The notes under the pieces were generated by a model. The model saw only the letters and a program-made list of their open reading frames with translations, was not told the origin of the DNA and searched no databases. This document shows, in pieces, positions 29,890-41,555 of a DNA stretch of 64,000 nt. Location of the stretch: the NCBI GenBank assembly GCA_024734555.1, contig JANPWX010000055.1, positions 884,798-948,797 on the forward strand, given 5' to 3'. The stretch is from Trochalopteron elliotii. Taxonomy: Eukaryota; Chordata; Aves; Passeriformes; Leiothrichidae. The translations under genes and the position numbers were made by a program. How positions within the stretch are numbered: the stretch's first letter is position 1; each line of letters starts with the position of its first letter.

Positions 29890-31210
29890 GTCAAAGTTCA
29901 GCTTCAGCAAAGGCACAGAGACCTTGAAATGTCACCTGGCACAAGCCAGGGCCTAGCCCTGTGGTTCCCAATTATTTTATAGCTGAGCCTGTCTCCTGAG
30001 AGCAATCAATATTCAGATCCACCACTGACTCTGACTGTTCACCTGCCTCAGGGCTGCCAGGGACTCTCCTTCACCTCATGGGGCTTGTGCTGGGGAGTCT
30101 GCAGTGTCCCAGCCCTCACATTTATTACACCTCTGCTAATGTGAAATTCTGTCACACTGGGTGTGCTCAGTTTAATTATGCGTCCAGGTACTCTCCTCAT
30201 TAGCAGGCTTCTCAAATGATACAGAAGATTCAAGGCCTATGCTATGAGAAGCTGACAGACATACTGACAAAAGTATTTGTATAAATCTCTGCCGTTTTCC
30301 TCTGACTTATGTCTGGATAAGTTCTGTGCAACTGAGATAAAAGTCTAAGCTGTCCAACTCCAAAGGAGCTGAAAGAGCATTAGTGGAAAATGAGGGGAAA
30401 CAATTAAGACAGTCTGAGCACATGGAAGGGGAGGCAAATTAAAATGGTCATAAATTATAAAAGTAGTGAGTATTTGGGCTTGAGGAAAAGAGACAGTGCA
30501 ACACTAGGAAGCTGTGGCCATCTCACTATTAACACATCAACCAAGTCCTTGTCTTGCTCCTACAAAAACAATTGCCCCCTGTAGGAGGCACACACCCTCC
30601 CCAGGTAAATGTGATCGTTTGGAAGTCACCTCAGTGACAAACAGGAAGGCCTAATGTTCCCAGCTACGTGTCACTGCAAGATCAATGCTCCAGCCTGTGT
30701 GCCCTGCTCAGCAGAACTCCCACTGGGATAAAACCAGGGTCTTTTGTCCCTGCAGCATGGCTTACCTCTCCTTCAGCCAGCCAGGGCCACTCCCTGCAGA
30801 GGTACAGACAGAGGTTAGCACGTGGGTTGCTCAGTAAGAGGTGCCTTGGCTTTGCAGGGTGTGCACAAAAAGAGCTGAGGCCATCTCAAGCTGATTGTCT
30901 CCGAGTATTGCGGTGCCACCAAGGAAGTGGCTGCAAACCTCTCATTGCTCACTGATGAGCTCCAGAACTGTTTTTACACCTTCTTCTCTAAATAAGGAAG
31001 CTGCCTGTGAGGCCTCTGACTCGCTGACCAATTTGATTCCTTTGCTTCCCGCAGCCAATGAAATCCCACTCCTGCCTCCAGTCTTGGGTGACAGCACTCC
31101 AAGCCCAGCAGGCAGGGAGGATGGCAGGTTTGTGTTACAGCCCTGGCAGCCTCACCTTGGGCAGGCTGTTGATGTCAGAGTGATGATGTGGGCAGGGACA
31201 GCCCCTGCAC

Positions 31211-31217
31211 TATAAAG
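31211..31217 (+). promoter_or_regulatory. FGF6 candidate TATA box
   Basis: TATAAAG lies 258 nt upstream of the FGF6 ATG and would place the start site near 31240. A CCAAT lies at 31055-31059, farther away than usual. An E-box CACGTG is at 31446-31451. A near-consensus MEF2 site, GTATTTTTAG, is at 31420-31429. MEF2 is inferred from the motif and the muscle role of FGF6 only. Confidence 0.55.
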
Positions 31218-31272
31218 ATGGCTCAATCAAATATAACGGAGGCTGCCCAGCGGGAAGCAGGATCTACAAACC

Positions 31273-31599
31273 ATGGTCCCCACCAGTTGGAGTCCTGCTG
31301 GCCTGTCTCTGCTCCCAACCCAACTGCTATCGGGCTTTAGTTTCAGGTCAGCAAGCTCTATTTGCTTTCCAAAAATAAGCCTCTGCCACCATGCTGAAGG
31401 GAGAAAAACAAGAAGGGCGGTATTTTTAGGGCCATTAATTCTGACCACGTGCCCAGGAGGTGAACCGGATGGCCACGGCACAAAGACTTCTCATCACTAT
31501 GTCCTGCGACGCCAGCGCTCACCGGACGTTGCCTGCGCTCCTTCTCCTGGGTTTGCTGGCCGGGATTGCTGCCACGCACCCAGCTGTAAGCAGAACTAA
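31273..31599 (+). promoter_or_regulatory. Upstream ORFs in the FGF6 leader
   Basis: If transcription starts near 31240, the first ATG is at 31273 in the strong context ACCATGG. It opens a 108-codon frame, out of frame with FGF6, that runs past the real start to 31599. A second ATG at 31391, in the excellent context GCCACCATG, opens 12 codons ending with TAG at 31427-31429. Both would be expected to lower FGF6 translation. The predicted peptides resemble nothing I know. A start site downstream of 31391 would remove both. Confidence 0.45.
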
Positions 31600-31808
31600 T
31601 GGCACATTGCTGGAGAGAGGATGGCAATCTCTGCTGTCCAGGTCCATGGCTGGGATGTCAGGGGAGAAGGCAGATGTGAACTGGGAGAGTGACTATTTGC
31701 TAGGAATCAAGAGGCAGCGGAGGCTTTACTGCAACGTGGGCATCGGGTTTCACCTTCAAATCCTCCCAGACGGAAGGATAAGCGGAGTTCACAATGAGAA
31801 CCAATACA
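31469..31808 (+). CDS. FGF6: FGF6 exon 1
   Basis: The exon runs from ATG to TACA|GTGAGT and covers signal peptide, N44 glycosylation site and the first FGF core strands. It ends one base into Ser114. Two upstream ATGs lie in the predicted leader. Confidence 0.94.
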
Positions 31809-34800
31809 GTGAGTTGCATCCAGAAATGAAATAGAATAGATGTCACTTAATTGCTGTGAACTCTAGTCATTACCCTTCACAGAGTGCAAATCTTATGAAT
31901 TGATATTATTAATCTGTGCTGCATCTGTTGCCTTTTAAAAGTCTCTGGGATCAATAAACATGAGAACCCTTCAGGCTGAAACGTGGCACAAAATGCTTAG
32001 AAAATTTTAGATAGAATTTATCTTCACTTGCTTTGCTGCACAGATGAGGAAAGACAAACCAGGTCAAAAAATTACTCTCTGCTGCATTTTCTTGCTCTCA
32101 CCTTCTCATTTGCCTTTTGAATCTGGGAGGTTTTTGCTGAGTCCAAAGGGCCAAAGCATGATTCTTGAATCCCAGCTGACCAATATTTTTGGGACACTCA
32201 GTGTGTCCCATGGAAGGGGTTTGCTGGTCCTGGTTTGCTCATGCTTGTGCATGCTGTTCTGTTACTCTAAGAATTAAGGAAAGCATTAGTCATGTGGATT
32301 TGAATTTCCTGTAGAGGGCAGTTGCTAAAATCTTTTGCAGCAGATGTCATGAGGGACTTCAAAGTGCAAGCCACACTTCTTTAAGGCTCAGTAAAAAACC
32401 TTTTGTAAGTATAGTGTATTACATTAAAATAATTTTATTACTGAAAAGGTCCAGAGTTTGACAGATCAAAAGAGTTTGATAGAACAAAAGGCTAATACAG
32501 AATGTGATTACAATTCTAAAATAATTATTTGCAAATCCTGTGACATGTAGGAAAACCCAAGATCTTCTCTGTGTATATTTATTTTGCTGCATTAGAGATA
32601 TAATATTATAAATATTATAAAATATTATAAAATATATTAGAGATATAATTCTCATAAAGAATATATGACAAGTTTGTTAGGGTTTTTAAAAAAAGATATC
32701 TGAATTGCCTTCCATTAGCTCTAGATTCTGTGATAACACTCCTATTAAACTTCATGTTTTTCAGGTCTCTTTGAAATATCCACTGTAGAAAGAGGTGTTG
32801 TAAGTCTGCTTGGTGTGAAAAGTACTCTCTTCATTGCAATGAACAGCAAGGGCAGGTTGTATGGGACTGTAAGTACAAGTGCAAGTAGTTTTTCAATTTA
32901 AACAAAAAAGGTTTTGAAGTGGTTTGTTTTGCTTTAGCGTTTTGCTGTGTTTGTTTGGGTTTAGTTTGTTTTGGTTTTGTTTGTTTCAGTCTTTTCCTTA
33001 TGGAAATCTCTTATTACAAGCAGAGAAAATAGCCCTGGTGTTACAGGGAGCCTGCCCAGCCTGCTGTCATCAGTGCTATTTAATGCAATGAGCAGAGTGG
33101 CTGTTTCAGGGCTGGGATTTTAAAGCTTTCCTGTAAGACTGTACAGGGGACACCTTAGGAAAATGAACATATTCTGCAAGTAGTACAGATTAATTAGATG
33201 GCTTCTTCTAAGGTCACAGGGCTGCAAACACACTGTAACAAAGCTCAGCCCAGTTGATTCCATCCTGCATTGCACTGTGTGTAGGAGAGGCACAATTATA
33301 GCTATTTCCAACAGCTACCCTTAGTAAAATAATGACCACATGCTCCTTCCTACCAAAAACAACCACAGTATCAAGAATAAATAGGAAGTCTACCCTACAA
33401 GGTCAACATGTGTGGCTGGGGTTATTTTAATGATCAATTTTGTGGGACCAGTTGCAAAGGGTGAGAAAATAATAATAACTATTAACAATGGTATGCAAAT
33501 CATACTGAAACACCATCATCCTCATCTAGATAATTTGTTATCTAAATGTAGTTGAACCTCTGAGATGTGAGCAACACATCTCCAGTCTCAACATGGAGCA
33601 GAAAAAGTGCTTGTTAGGAGGTGCATTTGAAAGAGGCTGGCTCTGGGCAATAGGCAAAATCAGCTCATCTCAAAGTAATGAATGACACTGGTTGGATCAA
33701 TCTCTTCTGCCAAGGAACAAGAGAGTCCTTTCCTCTGGAACAACTGTAATTTCAACAAAGCATTGCAGTTGTTTAAAAGAATGCCAAATGTTGGGACTGT
33801 GGCCATTACTAACCTGATTGATTCCTTCTCACACTCATGACAGTAGGACACTTTAAGGTCCCACTTCAGGAATATTCTTTCAATCACAAGTGATCATAAG
33901 CACCCAAAAAGTGCCAGAAGTCCAACTGCTTTACTTAGCCGAGTCTTCCTAAGGAAGTGCAAGGTCTGGCTTCAGAAATCCCTTTGATTTTTTTCCCCAC
34001 TTTCAATACAGTTTTGTTTCTCTTCAAAGACACTTTCAAAAGCTGTAAGAGATGAGCATTTTCCCTTGCACAGCACAATGCCTTAAGTTAAACTTTTACA
34101 GGCTTTGAGTGGTGTTATCACACAGATGCCCAAATAGAACTGCAATGGTGGCATCTTATATGCCAGACATTTGAAGTCAAGAATTATTCTGCTTTCTCTT
34201 TTAATTTCCTCTGCATTTGTTTCCTGCTTGTCCTTGCACGTCCTCTCCCAAATAATTCCCTCTCCTTGGATTTTTATGTTTTGACATGGGGAAAAATAAA
34301 ACTATTTTCCCAGCTTAGAACCGGCTGCATAGTTAAATATTACTAATGGTTTAAGAAAGAAAAGATTTATTGCCAACCAAATCTCTTATTCAAGCAAGCA
34401 GTTGTCCCTGGACACTGCTGTTTGGAAAAGCTCTGAAGATTTTGACAGGCAGCTTATCACTTTTTTTATAAATGACAGAACTGGAAGAGGGGAGGTCTTA
34501 AATAAAACTGTTGTTTGGGCGGGAGGGTGAGATGCTGACAGACATCATTACTTGCAAATAAAATGAAGAAATCCATGATTTATAATGAATTAACTTGATC
34601 TGCCACAGGAAATACACAGTCCATTATCTGGACAGGTGGCATCTGAGTTCATCTGACACCAAATTAGCACCGAGGAGGGAGATTTATTGTTGGCCGCAGT
34701 GGCTGCGGCACCACCTGTCGCACACTGCAACCAGCCCTGGTGTAAAAACACGAGGAAGAAAAATGACCTGGGTCTCGGTGGAATATTGATTGTACCTGAT

Positions 34801-35012
34801 TCGTATTCCCACCCCCTCCCCTTGCTCTTCCTTAGGCTGTTTTCCAAGATGAGTGCAAATTCAAGGAAACCTTGCTGCCCAATAACTACAATGCGTATGA
34901 ATCCAGCATTCACCGTGGTGCTTACATAGCGCTGAGCAAACACGGCCGGGTGAAGAGAGGCAACAAGGTTTCTCCTGCCATGACAGTGACCCACTTCTTA
35001 CCAAGAATATGA
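31469..35012 (+). CDS. FGF6: FGF6, fibroblast growth factor 6
   Basis: Three coding exons (31469-31808, 32765-32868, 34836-35012) join to 621 nt, 206 aa; human FGF6 is 208 aa. The start was chosen by alignment to the human N-terminus (M-A-x-x-Q-x-L-x-ITMS). A GTG three codons upstream is not used. A hydrophobic signal segment spans about residues 21-35 ([15 protein letters not shown]). An N-glycosylation site is at N44-G-T. The FGF core begins near G79 ([19 protein letters not shown]), with Cys88 and Cys155. The C-terminus carries the heparin-binding GRVKRGNKV and ends THFLPRI. Known role: secreted paracrine ligand of the FGF4 subfamily acting on FGFR1 and FGFR4 with heparan sulfate, expressed in skeletal muscle. 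Intron phases (1, then 0) are typical of the family. FGF23 lies 13 kb downstream in the same direction. Confidence 0.96.
32592..32649. repeat. AT-rich decamer repeat in FGF6 intron 1
   Basis: About four tandem copies of a roughly 10-bp unit (AATATTATAA-like) lie at 32601-32638. They are flanked by a direct repeat of TTAGAGATATAAT. Confidence 0.7.
32765..32868 (+). CDS. FGF6: FGF6 exon 2
   Basis: The acceptor is TTTTTCAG and the donor is GGGACT|GTAAGT. This 104-nt exon reads [20 protein letters not shown] and continues to [11 protein letters not shown]. Confidence 0.95.
32920..32988. repeat. T/G-rich low-complexity tract
   Basis: Repeated GTTT/TTTG units such as TTTGTTTGGGTTTAGTTTG lie near the start of FGF6 intron 2. 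Confidence 0.6.
34633..34717. promoter_or_regulatory. E-box cluster in FGF6 intron 2
   Basis: Four E-boxes lie within 85 bp: CAGGTG 34633-34638, CATCTG 34640-34645, CATCTG 34650-34655 and CACCTG 34712-34717. The cluster is about 120 bp before exon 3. It sits in a repeat-free stretch (about 34440-34740). Enhancer function is an inference from motif density. Confidence 0.35.
34836..35012 (+). CDS. FGF6: FGF6 exon 3
   Basis: The acceptor is CTCTTCCTTAG. The exon reads [20 protein letters not shown] onward, through [17 protein letters not shown] to THFLPRI, with TGA at 35010-35012. Confidence 0.96.
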   Translation, partial: AVFQDECKFKETLLPNNYNAYESSIHRGAYIALSKHGRVKRGNKVSPAMTVTHFLPRI

Positions 35013-37489
35013 GCACCAGCAAAACAGAAGATTAAATCCCAGGACAAACTGTTTCATTTTGCACATGGGGAATAACCTCCCAGGTAAAGTATTTATACTG
35101 GTCATTGAAAAAACAAAAAGAAATCTCTATATGTATGTGTATATTTGGATAAAAATATTTGTACTAGATTCATCACATAGCATATGTAATACAATGTTGC
35201 TGCTCTTCTACTCGGTACAAATTTTACATGGCTTTGTGCCTCTTTTGGTGCTGTACAGAGAAAAATGCAAGCTGGAGTGCAAAGGAAGTTTTTGGAAGAC
35301 GTGGAATGGCTGTGGGCAACCATCTAATCAATCATAGGTGATTTACTAAATATTATTTACCTCAGATAATAACCTCTTGTAGTGCGCTGTTTACATATCA
35401 TGGGCCAAATCACCCAATGATTTTGCTTCACCAGAGCTTCAGGCAGTTCACTCCATCTGAGTATCTGCCTGCACCCCCTCTACGGACTGTGTCCTGTCCT
35501 GTAAAGTCCTCACCCTGTTTTGATCATTAAGGTGCCAATTCCACTACTGTTTCTTACATAAGCAAACTGCCTGTTCCCAGAGCCCCCCTGTCTCTGAGGG
35601 GACTGTCCAGGGTCTCTTCACGTGGACTGGCTGACAAAATGAAGACCTACAATCAATTTCCCGTTGGAAGGGCCACAGGATAAATCACAGATGGGTCCCA
35701 AATGCAAAACTGATTTGGAGCTGAGGATTTTGAATGGCATTTTGTGAGCTTAGTTTAGACTTACCTCCAATATAGATGTGTACATCTTTAATATTAATAT
35801 TTGTGTATATATAGACATGGGATGAGTGAGTGTGCATCTATGTAATTACATACTTTTAATGAATCAATCATCCCAGTCTCCTGATGCCCAGGTGTCTTTA
35901 TATAAAAGAAAAGAAATATTTAAAGACACTCTATTTCATTTAGCCTGAATGTTGTTAATCTCTAAGAACTAGAATTGGTCTGTGGGGTGCATTTTATAAA
36001 ATATAAGAAATTCATGGAAGCTTCCAGCAAAGGGTTATTTTAGAAAACTGTTTAATTTTCACTGTCTTAAGTATATCTCTATCATACCTCCCCGAGGTGT
36101 GAAGGACAGAGAATGAAGGAGGCTACACAAGCATACCTTCCCATGTTGGGAGAGAGGAATTCGTGCCATAATTCCAATTTCTGTCACTTGCAAAGCATCA
36201 GTTTCAAAGACAACACAGCAAGCTGTATGAAACACTCTTCAAAGCTCTCCTAGAAGCTGTACAAATGGCACATAACCTTGCCTTGCTATTTTGACAACCC
36301 TTTTCGAGATCACCAATGAAGCTGCATTCTCTGTGCCTTTGAAAGAGTATTTTAAGAGGCCCTAAGTCAATAGTCACTATAAATGTCAGTTACCAGAAGC
36401 CTTGGGATTCCTGCATTGGTGGCGTGCTCCTAAATTTGAAACTAGATTCAATGCAATGTCAGAGCATGAGCATTTTCAGCATAGATGGACCATGCTGCTG
36501 CAGAAGTGAATATCTGAGTGCAAGATTATCTCCCACGTCCAGCCAAAATGGGGCTATGTCCAGCCTTGACATGCCATTCTATTTGCAGGGGCTGTCTATT
36601 CGTGATGAATTTGAGCCTTCTGACATGCATGAGACACACTGTCAGGGCCAGATCCTCAGCTGGAGTAAATCAGCCCAGGAAAACTATCAGTTTATAGCTG
36701 CAGGATTTGGCCCAAACAACATACCCACAAGGATGTACCCACCATTCCTGAGAAGCTGTCAAGGGAATTTTGTGAACAAGATACAGTTTTCCAGCATCTC
36801 TAGTGTGACTTATACTTGAATTTATCTAGTTCAAATGTAAGTGGTGATCACAGTGTAAATGAAGATCAAAAAAGAGTGGAGTGCTGCTCACAGTACAGGA
36901 ATAGGATGCTTTGGAAGGAAAGGAGTTGAAATGAATTGCTCTTCATTTTCTGGTCTTGCAGTATTTCAGAGAGAAGCCAAGATGACAAATTTTTTCACCC
37001 ACAATGTGTGCAGCAGTTTGCTTTGGAAAAAATGCACATTTGAAATGAAAAATCAGGATGTTTTCAGTGGGGAAAGAGTGGATGAAAGAAAAGTTTGGAG
37101 GGTATCAGGCAGTACACTGACCTAGAATCCCTAGAGGTACAGAGAGTTGTGCTGAAATACATTAGCTGGCAACCTGTATCCTGGTGTTATATTCCTAATT
37201 GTCTTTGAAATGAAGTTTGAAGGAGTATGGAAGGGTCCAGGGATGTAGAAGGAAACAGAGTTCAAATGCTGGCACACAAGTTTGTTTCTGATCACAGCTT
37301 AATTCAGCATCCTTATGACAGGATAAAGTCTGTTCGCTCTTAAACCAGGGCAGCCTAGAGAAAGTGATTGTTGCCAGGAGTGGTAAGCATTGGGAGAGCT
37401 GGCACAGAAGGTGGGAATCAGACTCACTGGCTCCATTTTGCACACACTGGTCAAGCAAGGACAACCTGTAGACCAGGTCACAAGAAGTC

Positions 37490-37738
37490 ATGACAAGAGG
37501 AAATGGCCTCAAGCTGTGTCAGGGGAGGTTCAGGTTGGGCATCAGGAAGAATTTCTTCACTGAAGGGGTGGTCAGGCACTGGAACAGGCTGCCCAGAGAG
37601 GTGGTGGACTCACCATCTCTGGAAGTGCTCAGGAAATTACTGGCTCTGCTCTGGTTGACAAGGTGGGGATTTGTCAAAGGTTGGACTTGATGATCTTGGA
37701 GATGTTTTCCAACCTCAGTCGTTCTGTGATTCTATAAA
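37490..37738 (+). mobile_element. CR1 3' fragment, second subfamily
   Basis: GGGGAGGTTCAGGTTGGGCA, GAATTTCTTCACTGAAGG, AACAGGCTGCCCAGAGAGGT, then GGTTGGACTTGATGATCTTG and TTCTGTGATTCTATAAA. A good match to the avian consensus as I know it. Confidence 0.85.
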
Positions 37739-38526
37739 TCTGTTTAGTCACAGCCTGCTAGGCTGAGACTGTTCTTATGAACTGCAGACCCTTTTGGATG
37801 CAGTTTTGGTGGGCATTTGGAAAGCCCCATCAGTCACTCTGCTGAGTTAATTTTTACATCACTGCTTTATTCCTCATTACACCTCAATGCCAGCTGAAAT
37901 CACCGCTGAAATCAAAGAAGGGTATGTGACTACATAAAAAAAAGCTCATGAAACTAAAGGGATTTCCCAAATCAGGGCCAAATTAGGAACTTCAAAACAT
38001 ATCTTGTCTCAAATGTGCGTTAACAGGGGTTATGTCATGGGCTATGAGCTTTGAAAGCATGGCTGTGAATGCTCCACAGCAATCCACATTTTGCACATGG
38101 GATTTTCCTGTGGAGTTGATGCCTATTTTTACAGTTTCTCCTTCCTCAGGCAAACCCCATAACATTCTAAGACTTAATCCACCCCTGTTAGAAAGCAGAT
38201 TTGGCTGCAACTGAATTATGTTCTTAAATAAATGTATTTTTCCCAGGCATGCAGACACAGATACACAACAGTGGAAAAGCAGAGTAATATTTGTATACCT
38301 CACTAACTATTTCAATTCCAAGATTTTATTTTGCACAGTAAAATGGTGCCAAAGTTCTCAGAATACTTTTTTTTCTCTAAAATATACCTCATGTTCTGAC
38401 TCGATATGGACTCACAATTGAGTCTGTAAATTTGCAAGAAACACAAAACTGTCCAATCAATTGTTTGTGAAATTGCTTCTATTTTTATATGTATGTGCTG
38501 CGCACAATAGTTTAATGTATTCATAA

Positions 38527-38532
38527 AATAAA
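38527..38532 (+). terminator. Candidate FGF6 poly(A) signal
   Basis: AATAAA is followed about 20 nt later by a G/T-rich stretch (TGGTAGTGTTTTG). It is 3.5 kb after the FGF6 stop, so the 3' UTR would be long. Another AATAAA at 38227-38232 is an alternative. Confidence 0.3.
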
Positions 38533-38944
38533 ATTTTATACATTTCTGGTAGTGTTTTGACTCTAAATCCCTCTTAACATTTGTTTTTTTCCTTGATTCA
38601 GAAACGCTGTATTAACTCCTCCTCCAAACCTAGTTTTCATTCGCCTCTAGAACCAGAGTATGTATTGGTACACTTGAAATTTTGTAGACTTTAGTGTAAT
38701 TCAGATTTCTTGCCTGGGAAGTGTCCAGGTGTCCTGGGAGGCATGGGCACTTCCCATGCTCCCTTCCCACTCTGTGCTCTCAGCTTGGGGGATGAAAAAT
38801 CTCCCAAAAATTTGGGGGACAAGAGATGCTGAATAAGCCTCATGCCTCTATGAAGAATAGGAAACATTTTGCTGAGTTTACCTCATTTTCTGCTTCCTCG
38901 CAGGTAATTTGAAAGTTAATAATGTCTCTGTTTCTATGGAGATA

Positions 38945-39030
38945 TTTAGATGGGAAAGGACTGTTGGAGGTCTTGAATTCAACCTCTTAGATGAGTGCAG
39001 GACAACTTCAAAGCTAGGGGAAGATGTATC
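38945..39030 (-). mobile_element. Possible degraded CR1 tail
   Basis: GGAAAGGACTGTTGGAGGTC and TTCAACCTCTTAGATGAGTG look like the complement of a worn CR1 3' end. Weak evidence. Confidence 0.3.
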
Positions 39031-39499
39031 AGGAAGAATTCCATCTACTCATCTCCTGCAACAGCCCCTGCAACAGCTTCATGATTCATTAAGCTCTGGT
39101 TGAAACTCTGGATAGCTACTCAGGGGATCGAGGGATCAAACCCACACAGATGTCTCAAGAGGGTCACCAGAGTGGCCCATGCTTTGCTGAAAGAGTCTAA
39201 GAGTCTATCTTCTATAGAGTCTTGACACAAGATACATTAGTCCTGTGCATTGACAGAACGCATCCCTCCTGCTGGAGATAACTCTTACCAACACAAATGG
39301 CAGCAGAAATCATCTGAAGAATTCAGTACCATGAAGGGAAACGGAAAAAAAAATGAAAACAGAAAGCTTTCTGATAGCTCACCTGTACAGGATAAGCTCA
39401 GGTGCAGGTACACAAAGCTCAGTGGGAGACACAGGTCCATGAACTGCATAGCTTCAGTGCAGCACAAGACCACATTCAGAGCAAGGGGCAGCACCAGTG

Positions 39500-40033
39500 A
39501 CAGTGCTGGGACCCAGAACCCCCCCGTGTGCTGGGCTGAGCCCCCAGAGTGGGCAGCAGGAGAGGGGGGATTCTGCCCCTCTGCCCCGCTCTGCTGAGAC
39601 CCCCCTGCAGGGAGCTCTGCAACCAGCCCTGGGCCCAGCACAGGAAGGACAGGGAGCTGCTGGAGCCAGGACAGAGCAGGGACACCAGGGGGATCAGAGG
39701 GATGGAGCAGCTCTGCTGGGAGGAAAGGCTGAGGGAATTGGGATTGTTCAGCCTGGACAAGAGAAGGCTTTGGGGTGACCTCACTGTGGCCTTGCAGTGC
39801 CTGAAGGGAACCCAGAGGAAAGATGGAGAGAGACTCTGGACAAGGGCCTGGAGTGACAGGACGAGGGGGAATGGCTTCACACTGACAGAGAGGAGGGCCA
39901 GATTGGATATGAGGAAGAAATTGTGAGGGAGTGAGTGTTGTAAGGTCCTGGCACAGGTTTTCCAGAGAAGCTGTGGCTGCCCCATCCCTGGCAGTGTCCA
40001 AGGCCAGGCTGGATGAGGCTCTGAACAACCTGG
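39500..40033 (+). mobile_element. CR1 fragment, longest in window
   Basis: Over 500 bp of sense CR1, from GTGCTGGGACCCAGAACC to CTGAACAACCTGGGG. It stops abruptly inside the 3' UTR and lacks the terminal repeat tail. The - strand open frame of 254 codons across it is an antisense artefact. Confidence 0.85.
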
Positions 40034-41294
40034 GGTAAGTATTTGCCATCTAATTAAATATATGCTTATAAAAGGAAATAAACAGCCCCACATCTCTTTT
40101 GCATTGTTTTTTTTTTGCGTTTTGTTTGTTTGTTTTACTTTTGGCATTTGCTGAAGCCACCCTGCTCTGCATCAATTTAAGCAACGGAGGAGACAGTTAG
40201 GTCCCAGGTTTTTAACTACAGGTGACTTTATTCCTTAAAAAAAAATGGCCTAACTGCAAACTCTTGTGCTCCATGTTGGAATCACAACAACTTGCAGAAG
40301 CCAAGAGGACATTTGATTCCCTTGTCAGAACCCAAGATTAAAGGAGGAAGTAAGAATCTCTTCCAGCTGCTGGATGGCCAAGGAGACTCAGGCTAAGATA
40401 ACTCTTAAAACTGGGAATCTCTAGGTTTAATATATGCAATGCAAACTGGAATTGCAGTGAACTGCAGTGAGCAATGCTGGCTAAGGAAATAGCTGTCATT
40501 GGAGAAAAAAATTATAAAAACAAACAACCAAGTATGCAGCCACAAGCAGAGATTTCTTTTTTCTCTGCAGCCAAGCTCTGCATCCAGCTCAGTCCAAAAG
40601 CATGTTTGTTTTGGAAGCCATAGGCTGCTGAAAAGTGTTTGGCCAGAATCCAAGGTGCCAATAAGTCCAGATGAGCTGAACAAGCTGTGTCCTTGGATCA
40701 TGAGATTTGAACATATTATTCAATCCTGGATCTCATGAGCACATATAATTCTTGGTTATGTTTTGTCACAGGGTGTGGACCAAAATGCCTTGATTAGGAC
40801 TAATTTTTTCCTCCCTCACAAGTAACTGTTTACAACTCACAATTTTATTGTATGCTTTCATGAACCATAGCTGACAGCTCTGGAATAGCTTCTCCAAGGA
40901 CAATGAGACTACACCAAATTACGTCAAACAAGAAATCATTAGGGATGATAATCTAAAACAACACAGTTTATAATTATATTTGTTTCATGGGACTCTGGAG
41001 AAGGATTTCCTTTCATTTTTTGTGGTTTTTTTCAATGAGAAATGATCCATCCTGACTCATTCCAGGTGGCTGGAGCCTCACTTTTTTCCTGGAGTTACTT
41101 TGCCTATGACCCGAGCCCAGGACTCACTGGTCCAACACAAGTCTTCCAGCTTATTGAAGAGTCAAAAACTCAAAATTATGCAAAAACCCAAAGAAGGGAA
41201 TTAATGCTAATAAGCATAGGTGTCACTCAGTGAGATCAGGAGTGCTTTAACTACCTCAGTTATCCAGTGAGGGACAAGCCAGGGTCAAAACACA

Positions 41295-41555
41295 GGTGGA
41301 ATGGCTTCAAAGTCACAGAGAGTAGGTTTAGATTGGATATTAGGAAGAAATTGTTCCCTCTGAGGGTGGGGAGGCCCTGGCACAGGTTGCCCAGAGAAGC
41401 TGTAGCTGCCCCAACCCTGGTAGTGTCCAAGGCCAGGCTGGATGGGGCTCTGAGCAACCTGGGCAAGTGGCAGGTGTCCCTGCCCATGGCAGTGGGGTTG
41501 GAATGAGATGGGCTGTGAGGTCCCTTCCAACCCAAACCACTCTATGATGACAATG
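41295..41555 (+). mobile_element. CR1 3' fragment (sense)
   Basis: AGGTTTAGATTGGATATTAG, GAGGCCCTGGCACAGGTTGC, TCCCTGCCCATGGCAGTGGG, CTTCCAACCCAAACCACTC. A largely intact 3' end. Confidence 0.88.

Larger units (their letters stand above)
16685..31210. other. FERRY3-FGF6 intergenic region
   Basis: This 14.5-kb stretch has no gene I can support; its longest open frames are about 140 codons, without splice context or family resemblance. It contains the CR1 fragments at 19572, 22670, 25645 and 29725 and a short AGC run near 23990. A moderately GC-rich island at 17340-17730 has no recognisable origin. The segment 23320-23640 is rich in TAAT-type motifs and could be regulatory (see findings). Confidence 0.8.

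Noticed and set aside
30668..31215. Overlapping open frames just upstream of FGF6
   Set aside because: They lie in GC-richer promoter-proximal sequence and show no domain or conserved-looking composition.
31460..31468. Upstream GTG as FGF6 start
   Set aside because: The next in-frame ATG at 31469 matches the start of vertebrate FGF6, and GTG starts are not expected here.
39285..40049. Longest open frame in the window, 254 codons on the - strand
   Set aside because: It lies mostly in antisense CR1 sequence; the same peptide pieces appear wherever that CR1 region recurs (14138-14392, 43659-43898). No family resemblance or start context.
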